A DNA stretch of 64,000 nucleotides from Variovorax sp. IB41 (GTDB lineage: Bacteria > Pseudomonadota > Gammaproteobacteria > Burkholderiales > Burkholderiaceae_C). Position 1 is the first letter of the stretch. Every line of letters begins with the position of its first letter. Of the stretch, positions 16,248 to 24,391 are shown in pieces. Location: positions 186,001 to 250,000 of the forward strand of contig NZ_JAEFCB010000003.1 in NCBI RefSeq assembly GCF_016405905.1, given 5' to 3'. Made by a program: the position numbers and the translations under genes. A model generated the notes under the pieces. That model was not told the DNA's origin and ran no database searches. It saw only the letters and a program-made list of their open reading frames with translations.

Positions 16248-18308
16248 TCAGGAGGTGAAGCGGCGTGCGTCGTTGCGGCGCGCTCGGCGGCGCAGCATGG
16301 CCAGCATCGACAGCACGACGGCGATGGCGCCCAGCGACTCCGGTTCCGGCGTGCTGGGCACTTCGGCGCCCAGCGCCTGGTTGCTCACGCCTTGCGGCAT
16401 CGGCAGCGGCTGGTTCACATCCACGCTGTTCTGCGGCGCCGCGTTGCGCACCACCTTGTCGACCGCGATGAAGCTCGTGTATTGCGTGAGCAGGCTGTAC
16501 TTCAGCCCCAGCTCGGTGATGCGTTCCTTGAAAGCCGCACTGCCTTCGAGCGTTTCCTGGTCGCTCAGGCTCTGGATGCGATGGCGCGCCCACAGCGTGC
16601 GCAGCGCCGCGGTGTCCAGGCGGGTGCGCTCATCGATGCGCACTTCCTGGCGGTAGGGGCCGCTGGCGCTCTGGCCTTCGATGATCACGCGGCCCCTGGG
16701 TTCGCCACGCCACTTGCCGAACACGATCACCGGGCGTTCGCCGAGCACGTCGGGCAGGGCCTGCGGTTCCACTTCGTACACATCGAGGCCGCCGAAGGTG
16801 GCCTTCACGCTGGTGAGCACCGGCGACTCCACCATGCGACGAAAGCGCGCGGCCTGCTCGGGCGCCTGCACCGGGTCGGTGATGATGAACGGCTCGCCCA
16901 TGCCGGCGCGTGCAATGCCTTCCATCAGGCTGCGGTTGACCGAAGAACCGATGCCGAAGGCGAACACGTTGGCCTTCGAGAGGTTGTTGCGCACCAGGTC
17001 GAAGGCTTCGCGCTCGACCGTCACGTAGCCGTCGGTCACAACGACCACGGTGCGCGACACGTTCTCTTCCTTCGGCTCGGCGTAGACACGCTTCAATGCG
17101 GGAATCAGTTCGGTGCTGCCGCTGCCGTCGTAGTTCTTGATCGTCGCGAGTGCCTGCTCGATGTTGGCGCGCGTGGCCGGCACGGATTTGGGCGAGAGCA
17201 TCTTGTTGCTGCCCGAGAACAGCAGCACGTTGAAGGTGTCGCTCGGGCGGAGACCCCCGATCAGGCGTTCGAGCACCGTCTTGGCGGTGTCCAGCGGAAA
17301 GCCGTGCATCGAGCCCGAGATGTCGACCACGAAGATGTAGTCTCGCGGCGAGATAGCACTGGCGGCCACGGCCTTGGGGGGCTCGACCATGGCGAGGAAA
17401 AAGTTCTCGGCGTTCTCGCCCTGGCCCTTGTAGAGCATCAGGCCCGACTCGATCTTTTCGCCCGCGAGGCGGTAGTCGAGCACGAAGTCGCGGTTGTCGG
17501 CGGGGCGGCCATCGGCTGTGAGCGTGATGTCGGCGTGCTGGTCTTCGTCGCTCTTCTTCACGTCGATCGCGTGGGTGGTCGAGCGCACTTCCTTCAGGCC
17601 CATCGGCGTGTCGATGGTGGCCTTGAGCTTGAAGCTGGTGCTCGGCGCGACGCCTGCCTGCAGCGTGGGTTGGGCGACCCACTTGGCTTGTGCGTTCGTC
17701 GATTGCGGGCTGTTGTAGCGCGGGCCGACCACGGTCGGGAACACGAACTCGTAGTTGCCCGATTGCGGCACCAGGAGTTCGGTGTAGCGCAGCTCCACCT
17801 TCACGTCGTCGCCGGGCAGGATGTTGGCAACGTTCATCTGGAACACGTTGGGCAGGTGCTGCTCGAGCAGCGCGGCGGTCTTGCCCTCTTTCTTGGCGGT
17901 GTCGTATTCGATCTGCGCTTGCTGCTTCTCGCGGATCTGCGCGGTGATCAGGCGGTCGGCCAATCGAATGTTGAGGCCGCTCACCGCGGCCTTGGTCGAA
18001 CCGGGGAACACGTATTTGGCCTCGATGGCGCGCTGGCCTTCGTTGCGGTAGGTCTGCGTGACCGTGACATCGGCGATCACGCCCGAAATCTTCACGGCGA
18101 CTTCGGTGCCCTTGAGCGGCAGGCGATCGACCGAGGGGTCGTCGCTCTTGACGAAGAAGTAGGGGCTCTCCGTCTTCAGGCGCGGGCCGGCGGGTGCTTC
18201 CTGCGCATGCACCGGGCGCAGGCCCATGGCGATGAAGCCTGCGGTCGCCAGGCTCACGGTGGCGAGCCAGAGCCAGCGGCCGGGACGTGGGGTGATGGTG
18301 GCATCCAT
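16248..18308 (-). CDS. VIT and von Willebrand A domain protein with PEP-CTERM-like sorting tail
   Basis: A 686-residue exported protein. After a signal peptide (AHA/VHA-QE near residue 36) comes a VIT domain (residues about 60-190, with YVFPGSTKAAVSGLNIRL) and a vWA domain whose MIDAS motif is DISGSMHG. The C terminus has PEPESLG, one hydrophobic helix and an Arg cluster (RRRARRNDARR), the layout of an exosortase substrate. The same VIT-vWA architecture occurs as the target of marine proteobacterial sortases, so a different anchoring enzyme appears to serve it here. Probably a surface adhesion or matrix-binding protein. Start at 18308 fits the signal peptide best. Confidence 0.87.
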   Translation of the reverse strand: MDATITPRPGRWLWLATVSLATAGFIAMGLRPVHAQEAPAGPRLKTESPYFFVKSDDPSVDRLPLKGTEVAVKISGVIADVTVTQTYRNEGQRAIEAKYVFPGSTKAAVSGLNIRLADRLITAQIREKQQAQIEYDTAKKEGKTAALLEQHLPNVFQMNVANILPGDDVKVELRYTELLVPQSGNYEFVFPTVVGPRYNSPQSTNAQAKWVAQPTLQAGVAPSTSFKLKATIDTPMGLKEVRSTTHAIDVKKSDEDQHADITLTADGRPADNRDFVLDYRLAGEKIESGLMLYKGQGENAENFFLAMVEPPKAVAASAISPRDYIFVVDISGSMHGFPLDTAKTVLERLIGGLRPSDTFNVLLFSGSNKMLSPKSVPATRANIEQALATIKNYDGSGSTELIPALKRVYAEPKEENVSRTVVVVTDGYVTVEREAFDLVRNNLSKANVFAFGIGSSVNRSLMEGIARAGMGEPFIITDPVQAPEQAARFRRMVESPVLTSVKATFGGLDVYEVEPQALPDVLGERPVIVFGKWRGEPRGRVIIEGQSASGPYRQEVRIDERTRLDTAALRTLWARHRIQSLSDQETLEGSAAFKERITELGLKYSLLTQYTSFIAVDKVVRNAAPQNSVDVNQPLPMPQGVSNQALGAEVPSTPEPESLGAIAVVLSMLAMLRRRARRNDARRFTS

Positions 18309-18411
18309 GGCGGGGGTCCTTGTCCGTGCGAACTTGCACGGCCGCAACTTTCGGCACCCCGCGAGAAGGCAGTTGGAAGGCTCCTTGAAGTCGCCGACCG
18401 CGAACGTCGCG

Positions 18412-18465
18412 CTCTGTGAAGCCTGTGTGAAGTGACACCGCCCGGGTGCTTCACACAGCCTTCGG
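18412..18465. promoter_or_regulatory. CreB tag (GTGAA-N6-GTGAA) within a palindrome upstream of creD
   Basis: GTGAA-GCCTGT-GTGAA (18416-18431) is the exact reverse complement form of the established CreB/BlrA tag TTCAC-N6-TTCAC. It is followed by an inverted copy: CTGTGTGAAG at 18423 and CTTCACACAG at 18449 form a perfect 10-bp inverted repeat, and the right arm starts a partial forward tag (TTCAC-N6-TTCGG). The site lies between creD and the divergent exosortase-substrate gene. Confidence 0.82.
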
Positions 18466-18513
18466 CTCGTGCGAAGAGCATCGCCGCTTCGCTACAGACG
18501 AGGAGAAAAAATC

Positions 18514-19989
18514 ATGCTTCAGTTCCTGAAAGCCCTTCAGGCGTCCGTGCTGGCCAAGGTGGCCGGCCTGTTCTTCCTGGTGCTGCTGCTGTGCATTCCG
18601 CTGGCAGAAATCGATTCGATCAACCGCGAGCGCGGCGAGAGCCAGCGCGAAGCGGCCCAGGAGCTCGCCGCCACCTATGCCAGCCGCCAGACCATGGTCG
18701 GGCCGCTGTTGCTGGTTCCGTATGTCGAGCGCTGGATGGAGCCGCTGCGCGATGCCCAAGGCAAGGTGATCGGCCAGGAGCAGCGCAGCAAGGAAATGGC
18801 CCACGTGGTGTTTCCCGACAAGCTGCACATCGACGGCTCGATGACGCCGCAAGAGCGCTATCGCGGCATCTTCAAGATCCCGTTCTACACGCTCAACGCG
18901 ACGCTGACCGGTGGTTTCGCGGCCTTCGACCCCAGGGTCCTGCCGCACAGCGAAACCGATTCGAAGATCGAATTCAAGGCGCCCTTCGTCGCCTTCAACG
19001 TGAGCGACCTGCGCGGTCTCGACGGTTCGCCGGCGCTGGTGATGGGTGGCGAGGCGCTGCGTTTCAAGCAGCGCGTGCCGGGCATTGCCGACGACGCCTG
19101 GTTCGCCGACGGCATCCACGCGCCGGTCACTGGCGCCGCGCTCGCGGCGTGGCAAGCCAACGCGCCCTTGACCTTCGAGATGAAACTCGGCCTGGTCGGC
19201 CAGGACACCCTCGCGATCGCCCCCATCGCCGAAGAGACCACCGCGCGCCTCACCTCCCCCTGGGCGCACCCGAGTTTCGGCGGTCGCTTTCTCGCTGCGC
19301 AACGCAACGTGACGCCGCAGGGCTTCGATGCGCAATGGCGCATCTCGTCGCTCGTGACCTCGGCGCGCGAGCAGGTGCGCGCCGGGCTCTCCGGCCGCGG
19401 CGATGCGAGCGACGCCGCAGCCGCAGCCGCAACGGCAAGCAGCGCACGGCCGCAACGCAACCTCGGCACGTTGCAGACTTTCGACGTGTCGCTCGCGCAG
19501 CCGATCAACGTCTATTCGATGAGCACACGCGCCGGCAAGTACGGCATGCTGTTCATCGGCCTGGTGCTGATGGCCGCCTTCATGTTCGAGCTCTTTCGCA
19601 AGCTGCGGCTGCACCCGATCCAGTACGGCCTGGTGGGCCTTTCGATCGCGCTGTTCTTCCTGCTGCTGCTCGCGCTGTCGGAGAAGTTCGCGTTCTGGAT
19701 CGCTTATGCGAGCGCGGCCAGCGCGAGCGTCGCACTGCTCGCCGTGTACTTCAGCGCGGTGCTCGGCGGCTGGCGACGCGGCCTGTCGTTCGGTGCTTTC
19801 ATCGCGCTGTTGTACGGCGCGCTCTACGGGCTGCTCGCCTCCGAAAGCAATGCACTGTTGCTCGGCGCACTGCTGATATTCGGGATGCTGGCCACGCTGA
19901 TGCTGGTGACGCGCAAGGTCGACTGGTACGCGCTGTCGCGGCGCGTGGAGCCCACCGTGCCCGTCGCGCCCATCGCACAAGGCGCATGA
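18514..19989 (+). CDS. creD: Cell envelope integrity protein CreD
   Basis: A 491-residue inner-membrane protein. After one N-terminal helix comes a large periplasmic domain (residues about 40-330) with the YVERW and HVVFPDKLHIDG stretches of the CreD family, then a cluster of C-terminal membrane helices (residues about 340-480). CreD is the main output of CreBC and affects envelope stability and beta-lactam tolerance. The ATG at 18514 has an AGGAG site; a CreB tag lies about 85 bp upstream. The family's usual length is ~450 residues; an Ala-rich insert near residue 300 accounts for part of the difference. Confidence 0.9.
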   Translation: MLQFLKALQASVLAKVAGLFFLVLLLCIPLAEIDSINRERGESQREAAQELAATYASRQTMVGPLLLVPYVERWMEPLRDAQGKVIGQEQRSKEMAHVVFPDKLHIDGSMTPQERYRGIFKIPFYTLNATLTGGFAAFDPRVLPHSETDSKIEFKAPFVAFNVSDLRGLDGSPALVMGGEALRFKQRVPGIADDAWFADGIHAPVTGAALAAWQANAPLTFEMKLGLVGQDTLAIAPIAEETTARLTSPWAHPSFGGRFLAAQRNVTPQGFDAQWRISSLVTSAREQVRAGLSGRGDASDAAAAAATASSARPQRNLGTLQTFDVSLAQPINVYSMSTRAGKYGMLFIGLVLMAAFMFELFRKLRLHPIQYGLVGLSIALFFLLLLALSEKFAFWIAYASAASASVALLAVYFSAVLGGWRRGLSFGAFIALLYGALYGLLASESNALLLGALLIFGMLATLMLVTRKVDWYALSRRVEPTVPVAPIAQGA

Positions 19990-21278
19990 AACTCCTGCGG
20001 TTCGCGCTCGGCGCCCTGGGCTGGCTGGCCCTGGCAGCGCTGTGGTTCTGGGCCTGGCACCTGAAGGACCCGCATCTGCGCTTCATGCGCACTGGGGAGT
20101 TGCCGATGTTGCTGAGTGCGCTGTGCCTGAGCGCGGTGACCGCATGGCGTTTCGGGCGTCGCGTGTTGCGCCCGGTGTCGCTGGGCCTGGTGTTCGCGGC
20201 GTTGCTCACGGCCCTCGGCAACGAAGCGGCGGGCTGGCGTCACCGTGCCGACGTGGCGACTTCGTCCGGGCCGGTGGCGCAAACGCTGGGCGCGCACTTC
20301 ATGGTCGGCTACGACGACGCGAAGGACCTGCACGAGCTCGCGCGCAAGGGCTTGATCGGCGGCGTGTTCATCACGGGCCGCAACGTGAGGGGGCGCACTG
20401 CCGCCGATCTGCGCAAGGAGATCGACGACTTGCAGGCGCTGCGCCGCGAAGCCGGCCTGCCCGCGCTGATCGTTGCGACGGACCAGGAGGGCGGCGCGGT
20501 ATCCCGCCTCTCGCCCTTGATCGAACGCCAGCCCGGTCTCTCCACGCTGCTCGATGCCGACGTGCCCGAAGCCGAACTCGCGCAGCGTGCCCATGCCTAC
20601 GGCGCGCAGCAAGGCCGCTCGCTCGCCGCGCTCGGCATCACGCTCAACTTCAGCCCCGTGGTCGATCTGCGCACCGGCCGCGCGCCCGGCAAGTGGGACT
20701 TGCACACCCGCATCGACGAACGCGCCATCTCGGCCGATCCCGCACTCACCGCGCAGGTGGCGCTCGCTTACGAGCAAGGCCTCGAATCGGCTGGCGTGCG
20801 CGGCACCCTCAAGCACTTTCCCGGCCTTGCGGGCGTGACCGAAGACACGCACCACTTCGCCGCGACCCTGCGCACGCCCGTCGCCCGACTTGCAACACAT
20901 GACTGGAAGCCGTTTCAAGACGTGTCGAAAAACTCGAACGCCGCGATCATGCTCGGCCATGTGATCGTTCCGGAACTCGACGCGGTCTATCCGGCCTCTT
21001 TCTCGCGCAAAATCGTGCAGCAGCTGATTCGCGGCGAGTGGGGCTTTGAAGGCCTCCTCGTCACCGACGATCTGACGATGGGCGCGGCCTACAACCGCGG
21101 GCTGTGCGACGCCACGGTCCGCGCCCTCGATGCCGGTGTGGACCTGTTGTTGATCGCCTTCGACCACGACAAGTATTTCGACGCCATGCATTGCGCGCAG
21201 CAGGCCGCGCAGCGCGGCGCACTCGACCTGCCGATGCTGGAACGCAGCGGCCCCCGTCGGCTCCAACCCTTTCGCTAG
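19986..21278 (+). CDS. Membrane-anchored glycoside hydrolase family 3 (NagZ-like) protein
   Basis: A 430-residue protein with about three N-terminal hydrophobic helices (residues 3-75) and a GH3 domain. Motifs: ATDQEGGAVSRLSP, LNFSPVVDLRTG, KHFPGLAGVTEDTHH and VTDDLTMGA, whose first Asp is the expected nucleophile. NagZ normally reads KHFPGHG...DSH; here the His after KHFPG is Leu, although Asp-x-His is kept. NagZ is cytosolic and removes GlcNAc from recycled muropeptides; this copy should face the periplasm. ATG overlaps the creD stop by 4 nt. Confidence 0.84.
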   Translation: MKLLRFALGALGWLALAALWFWAWHLKDPHLRFMRTGELPMLLSALCLSAVTAWRFGRRVLRPVSLGLVFAALLTALGNEAAGWRHRADVATSSGPVAQTLGAHFMVGYDDAKDLHELARKGLIGGVFITGRNVRGRTAADLRKEIDDLQALRREAGLPALIVATDQEGGAVSRLSPLIERQPGLSTLLDADVPEAELAQRAHAYGAQQGRSLAALGITLNFSPVVDLRTGRAPGKWDLHTRIDERAISADPALTAQVALAYEQGLESAGVRGTLKHFPGLAGVTEDTHHFAATLRTPVARLATHDWKPFQDVSKNSNAAIMLGHVIVPELDAVYPASFSRKIVQQLIRGEWGFEGLLVTDDLTMGAAYNRGLCDATVRALDAGVDLLLIAFDHDKYFDAMHCAQQAAQRGALDLPMLERSGPRRLQPFR

Positions 21279-21290
21279 CAGCCCCTTTTT

Positions 21291-23693
21291 ATGTTCAAAC
21301 GTTCAAGCTCCTCCCCACCCGAAGACGGCGCCACGCCGGACGACCGCAACGCGCGCTGGCAACGCATCGGCAAATGGAGCGCCATCGTGGTGGGCTCCGG
21401 CGCACTGGTGGTGCTGGTCGCATCCATCGTCACGGTGGTCGCCATCTATCCGAAGCTGCCCGACATTTCCGAGCTCGCCGACTACCGGCCCAAGCTGCCG
21501 CTGCGCGTGTACTCGACCGAAGGCACGCTGATCGGCGAGTTCGGCGAAGAGCGCCGCAACCTCACGCCCTTCGCGAGCATTCCGAAGATCATGAAAGACG
21601 CCGTGCTCGCCGTGGAAGACGCGCGCTTCTACGACCACGGCGGCGTCGACTACAAGGGCTTCATGCGCGCCGCGGTGGCCAGCCTCAAGGGCGGCCGCAA
21701 GCAGGGCGCCTCGACCATCACGATGCAGGTGGCGCGCAACGTCTACCTGAGCTCGGAGCGCACGCTCAGCCGCAAGACCTACGAGATCATGCTGGCCTTC
21801 CGGCTCGAGCAGCAGCTCACGAAGGACCAGATCCTGGAGATCTACCTGAACCAGATCTACCTGGGCAATCGCGCCTACGGTTTCGCCGCCGCCTCCGAGG
21901 CGTATTTCGGCAAGCCTTTGCAGAACGTGACCATCGCCGAAGCCGCCATGCTCGCCGGTTTGCCGAAGGCCCCTGGCGCGAACAACCCGGTGGCCAACCC
22001 GCGCCGCGCGCGGGCGCGCCAGCTCTACGTGATCGACCGCATGCAGGAGACCGGCTTCATCACCGCCGACCAGGCGGCCGAAGCGAAGAAGGAAGAGCTG
22101 CACCTGCGCGACGCGGCCGATCCGAACCGGCTGCACGCCGAGTACGTGGCCGAGACCGTGCGGCAGATGATGTACGCGCAGTACGGCGACAGCATCTACA
22201 CCAGCGGCATGAAGGTCTACACCTCGCTCGTCGCGGCCGACCAGGCCGCCGCCTACAAGTCGCTGCGCAAGGGCATCATGGATTACGAGCGGCGCCAGGT
22301 CTATCGTGGCCCCGAGAAGTTCGTCGATTTGCCGACCGAGCAAAAGGAAGTCGACGAAGCCGTGGACGACGCGCTGGCAGAACATCCGGACAACGGCGAT
22401 GTGATCGCCGCCGTCGTGCTCGATGCCAACGCGAAGGAAATCAACGCCGTGCGCGCCAACGGCGAAGCGATCCAGATCACCGGCGAAGGCCTCAAGCCCG
22501 CGCAGTCGGGCCTCGCGGCCAAGGCCCCGCCCAATATCAAGATCCGCCGCGGCGCGGTGATCCGCGTGGCGAAGACGCCCAAGGGCACGTGGGAAATCAC
22601 GCAACTGCCCGAAGTCGAAGGCGCCTTCATCGCCATGGACCCGCGCAGCGGCGCGATCCGGGCACTGGTTGGCGGTTTCGATTTCGGCAAGAACAAGTTC
22701 AACCACGTGACGCAGGCGTGGCGCCAGCCGGGTTCGAGCTTCAAGCCGTTCATCTATTCGGCCGCGCTCGAAAAGGGCTTCACCCCCGCCACCGTGGTGA
22801 ACGATGCGCCGCTGTATTTCGATGCCAACGCCAACGGCGGCCAGCCCTGGGAGCCGAAGAATTTCGAAGGCACCTACGAAGGCCCGATGCCGCTGCGCAC
22901 CGCGCTCATGAAATCCAAGAACCTGGTGACGCTGCGCGTGCTGCAGTCGATCGGCGCGCCCTATGCGCAGGACTGGGTCACCAAGTTCGGCTTCGACAAG
23001 GACAAGCAGCCCGCCAACCTGCCGATGGGCCTGGGCGCCGGCTCGGTCACGCCGATGCAGATGGCGGTGGGCTACTCGGTGTTCGCCAACGGCGGCTACC
23101 GCGTCAATCCGTACCTGGTCACGCGCGTCACCGACATGAAGGACAAGGTCATCATGGAAACCGAGCCGCCGGTGCTCGACGAAGCGCGTCGCGCCATTCC
23201 CCAGCGCAATGCCTTCATCATGGATTCGCTGCTGCAAAGCGTGGTGAAGGGCGGCACCGCGTTCAAGGCGCACCAGGCCCTGAAGCGCGACGACCTCTAC
23301 GGCAAGACCGGCACCACCAACGATTCCTTCGACACCTGGTTCGCGGGCTTCCAGCCCACGCGCGTGGGCATCGCATGGATCGGCTACGACACGCCGCGCC
23401 AGCTCGGCGTGCGCGGCGAAACCGGCGGCAGCCTGAGCCTGCCGATCTGGATCGGCTACATGCAGTCGGCGCTGCAGGGCGTGCCGGTGACGCAGCCGGC
23501 CGAACCGCCCGGCGTGGTGAACATCGACGGCGAGTGGTACTTCGACGACTTCACACCGGGCCACAACGTGGCGAGCCTGGGCCTGGAAAACGCGGAGCAG
23601 GCGCCGCCGCCGGTGGAAGAACTCACGGGTGCGCCGATCGGCGCGCCGCCGCCGCCCGAAGAACGCAGCCGCATCCTCGACTTCTTCAGGTAA
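21291..23693 (+). CDS. mrcA: Penicillin-binding protein 1A (bifunctional)
   Basis: An 800-residue class A PBP. Short cytosolic N terminus, membrane anchor (residues about 35-57), GT51 domain with VEDARFYDHGGVD and QGASTITMQVARN, an OB-like linker, and a transpeptidase domain with the SxxK motif (SSFKP, near residue 482) and KTG motif (GKTGTTND, near residue 672). It polymerises and cross-links peptidoglycan. It starts 12 nt after the GH3 gene, in line with creD, so it may be part of that transcript, although no clear ribosome-binding site precedes the ATG. Confidence 0.92.
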   Translation: MFKRSSSSPPEDGATPDDRNARWQRIGKWSAIVVGSGALVVLVASIVTVVAIYPKLPDISELADYRPKLPLRVYSTEGTLIGEFGEERRNLTPFASIPKIMKDAVLAVEDARFYDHGGVDYKGFMRAAVASLKGGRKQGASTITMQVARNVYLSSERTLSRKTYEIMLAFRLEQQLTKDQILEIYLNQIYLGNRAYGFAAASEAYFGKPLQNVTIAEAAMLAGLPKAPGANNPVANPRRARARQLYVIDRMQETGFITADQAAEAKKEELHLRDAADPNRLHAEYVAETVRQMMYAQYGDSIYTSGMKVYTSLVAADQAAAYKSLRKGIMDYERRQVYRGPEKFVDLPTEQKEVDEAVDDALAEHPDNGDVIAAVVLDANAKEINAVRANGEAIQITGEGLKPAQSGLAAKAPPNIKIRRGAVIRVAKTPKGTWEITQLPEVEGAFIAMDPRSGAIRALVGGFDFGKNKFNHVTQAWRQPGSSFKPFIYSAALEKGFTPATVVNDAPLYFDANANGGQPWEPKNFEGTYEGPMPLRTALMKSKNLVTLRVLQSIGAPYAQDWVTKFGFDKDKQPANLPMGLGAGSVTPMQMAVGYSVFANGGYRVNPYLVTRVTDMKDKVIMETEPPVLDEARRAIPQRNAFIMDSLLQSVVKGGTAFKAHQALKRDDLYGKTGTTNDSFDTWFAGFQPTRVGIAWIGYDTPRQLGVRGETGGSLSLPIWIGYMQSALQGVPVTQPAEPPGVVNIDGEWYFDDFTPGHNVASLGLENAEQAPPPVEELTGAPIGAPPPPEERSRILDFFR

Positions 23694-23703
23694 CCGCGCC
23701 GGA

Positions 23704-23750
23704 AGGGGGACGCCACCGGGTCTCTACACTCGGTGCCGTCCCCTTTTTTT
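23704..23750 (+). terminator. Probable intrinsic terminator after PBP1A
   Basis: An imperfect inverted repeat (GGGGGACGCCACCG and CGGTGCCGTCCCC) is followed by eight T residues, just after the mrcA stop and before the next ATG at 23770. Confidence 0.65.
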
Positions 23751-23769
23751 GCTTTGGCCGAACGCATTC

Positions 23770-24375
23770 ATGGAAATCCTCACGCTGGTGGCGCTGCTTC
23801 TTGTCGGCGCCTACATCCTCAAGTCCAGAGACCAGCGCCAGCGCATCGCGCTGCTGGGAAGCCACCTGGGCCAGTACCAGATCGAGAAGCTGATGGAGAG
23901 CCTGACCCAGGGCTACCTGCGGTGCCTCGGCGAAGACGATCCCGAACGCCGCCAGCAGATCTGGAGCCTGCTCGATACCACCGAGGAAAAACTCTCGGCG
24001 CAGTTCGACAATTTCGCGGCCGAGTTCGCACGCGTTCCCGAAGCGGAAACGCGCGTGAGCAAGCTGCCCCTGGCCATTCCCTACGCGCACAAGCTCTTTC
24101 CGTCCGCGACCTTCGACCTGCGCGAAGCGTTGAAGATCCACGCGCGCGGCATCGCCGGCGTGATGAAGAACGCATCGAGCCGTCCGGCCAAGTCCAAGGC
24201 CTTCACCATGTCGGCCGAGCTCTTCCTGATGCAGCACACCTGCCACTGGTTCTGCAAGTCGAAGACGGTGGCATCGGCGCGCATGCTGGCGCGGCACCAG
24301 ACCTCGTACGAGCAGTTGCTCGATGCGGTGAGCCCCGAGACGCGCAGCGCCTACGGCGCCCTGATTGGCCAGTGA
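23770..24375 (+). CDS. Hypothetical protein with N-terminal membrane anchor
   Basis: A 201-residue protein: one hydrophobic segment at residues 3-18, then a soluble, helix-rich cytosolic part with many charged residues and two late Cys (HTCHWFCKSK). No domain recognised. The start at 23770 places the hydrophobic segment at the N terminus. It sits between the PBP1A terminator and the convergent creC gene; a functional link to the cell wall cluster is not shown. Confidence 0.7.
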   Translation: MEILTLVALLLVGAYILKSRDQRQRIALLGSHLGQYQIEKLMESLTQGYLRCLGEDDPERRQQIWSLLDTTEEKLSAQFDNFAAEFARVPEAETRVSKLPLAIPYAHKLFPSATFDLREALKIHARGIAGVMKNASSRPAKSKAFTMSAELFLMQHTCHWFCKSKTVASARMLARHQTSYEQLLDAVSPETRSAYGALIGQ

Positions 24376-24391
24376 TCGGCCAGTGACCCGA

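Noticed and set aside
15288..18419. 1043-residue open frame on the plus strand
   Set aside because: It is antisense to the exosortase, EpsI-like and VIT/vWA genes. Its translation is rich in His, Arg, Gln and Ala with no domain, as expected from the shadow of high-GC genes.
21104..23893. 929-residue frame overlapping PBP1A on the plus strand, and a 753-residue antisense frame
   Set aside because: PBP1A in the other frame has all catalytic motifs, so both are shadows.
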